In this document: positions 5,261 to 5,336 of the stretch, piece by piece | Numbering within the stretch: the stretch's first letter is position 1 | How the letters are laid out: every line of letters starts with the position of its first letter | From: an uncultured Lactobacillus sp. | Lineage (GTDB): Bacteria > Bacillota > Bacilli > Lactobacillales > Lactobacillaceae | Assembly: GCA_945281075.1 (NCBI GenBank) | Contig: CALYQE010000124.1 | Location: 1 to 5,336, forward strand | Length of the DNA: 5,336 nucleotides | Reading direction: 5' to 3' | The notes under the pieces: generated by a model | Seen by the model: only the letters and a program-made list of their open reading frames with translations | Database searches by the model: none | What the model was told of the DNA's origin: nothing | Translations under genes and position numbers: made by a program

Positions 5261-5336
5261 TACGTTTTCCCAGTTTTAATCGGTGGCTGAACTTGCTCTT
5301 GTATTCTACTTTGTTTACGATTTATTGCTATTTCGC
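5260..5336 (-). CDS. C-terminal fragment of an uncharacterised convergent gene
   Basis: The minus strand is open from the right edge (in frame from 5334) for 24 codons to a TAA at 5262-5260. The visible peptide is basic and polar and ends QEQVQPPIKTGKT. The terminator-like hairpin starts right at the stop codon, as expected for a real gene end, and this is the main support. The fragment is too short to recognise a family. The opposing plus-strand frame from GTG 5283 has no Shine-Dalgarno and is less likely. The gene is cut by the window edge. Confidence 0.45.
   Translation of the reverse strand, partial: EIAINRKQSRIQEQVQPPIKTGKT

Noticed and set aside
5283..5336. Plus-strand frame from GTG 5283 running off the right edge (hydrophobic)
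   Set aside because: No ribosome site precedes it, and the opposing minus frame with a terminator at its stop explains the region better.
1..5336. CRISPR array, insertion sequence, tRNA or rRNA gene
   Set aside because: No regularly spaced long repeats, transposase, cloverleaf or rRNA sequence is visible in the window.

Overview
The window is a compact catabolic cassette for a four-carbon acid sugar, most likely D-threonate and/or D-erythronate. The DNA is AT-rich. It has strong Shine-Dalgarno sites, a cre-like CcpA site and sigma-A type promoters with extended -10 boxes, which together suggest a low-GC Firmicute, probably a member of the Lactobacillales. That taxonomic call is inference, because no rRNA or other marker gene is present.

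Layout, left to right. Positions 1-385 hold no convincing complete gene but contain an interrupted inverted repeat (81-161), two clusters of about 10-bp-phased TTGAAA half-sites (264-342), a good promoter (327-355) and a palindrome at the predicted transcription start (362-371). Next come a DeoR-family regulator (386-1144) and, 24 nt later, a PdxA2-type phospho-tetronate dehydrogenase (1169-2188). A 113-nt gap follows, holding a terminator-like hairpin, a cre-like site and a second promoter. After it are a DUF1537 (four-carbon acid sugar) kinase, best started at ATG 2302, and a GntP-family permease whose start codon overlaps the kinase stop (TAATG, 3613-3617). The right flank (4944-5259) appears non-coding and ends in a bidirectional terminator-like hairpin, just beyond which the C-terminal end of an uncharacterised minus-strand gene enters from the right edge.

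How the genes fit together. The permease would import the sugar acid, the kinase would phosphorylate it at O4, and the PdxA2 enzyme would oxidise the 4-phosphate at C3 with NAD, with decarboxylation to dihydroxyacetone phosphate that enters glycolysis. The DeoR protein would sense a phosphorylated intermediate and act on the phased operators. The gene order and the two kinds of control signal suggest two transcription units: regulator plus dehydrogenase under DeoR control, and kinase plus permease under catabolite repression, with possible read-through between them.

The pathway itself is known (DtnK/PdxA2, DUF1537 family), so this is not a wholly new system. The points worth a second look are the operator architecture, the split regulation, an altered N-terminal motif in the kinase, and a weak repeat shared by the two flanks.
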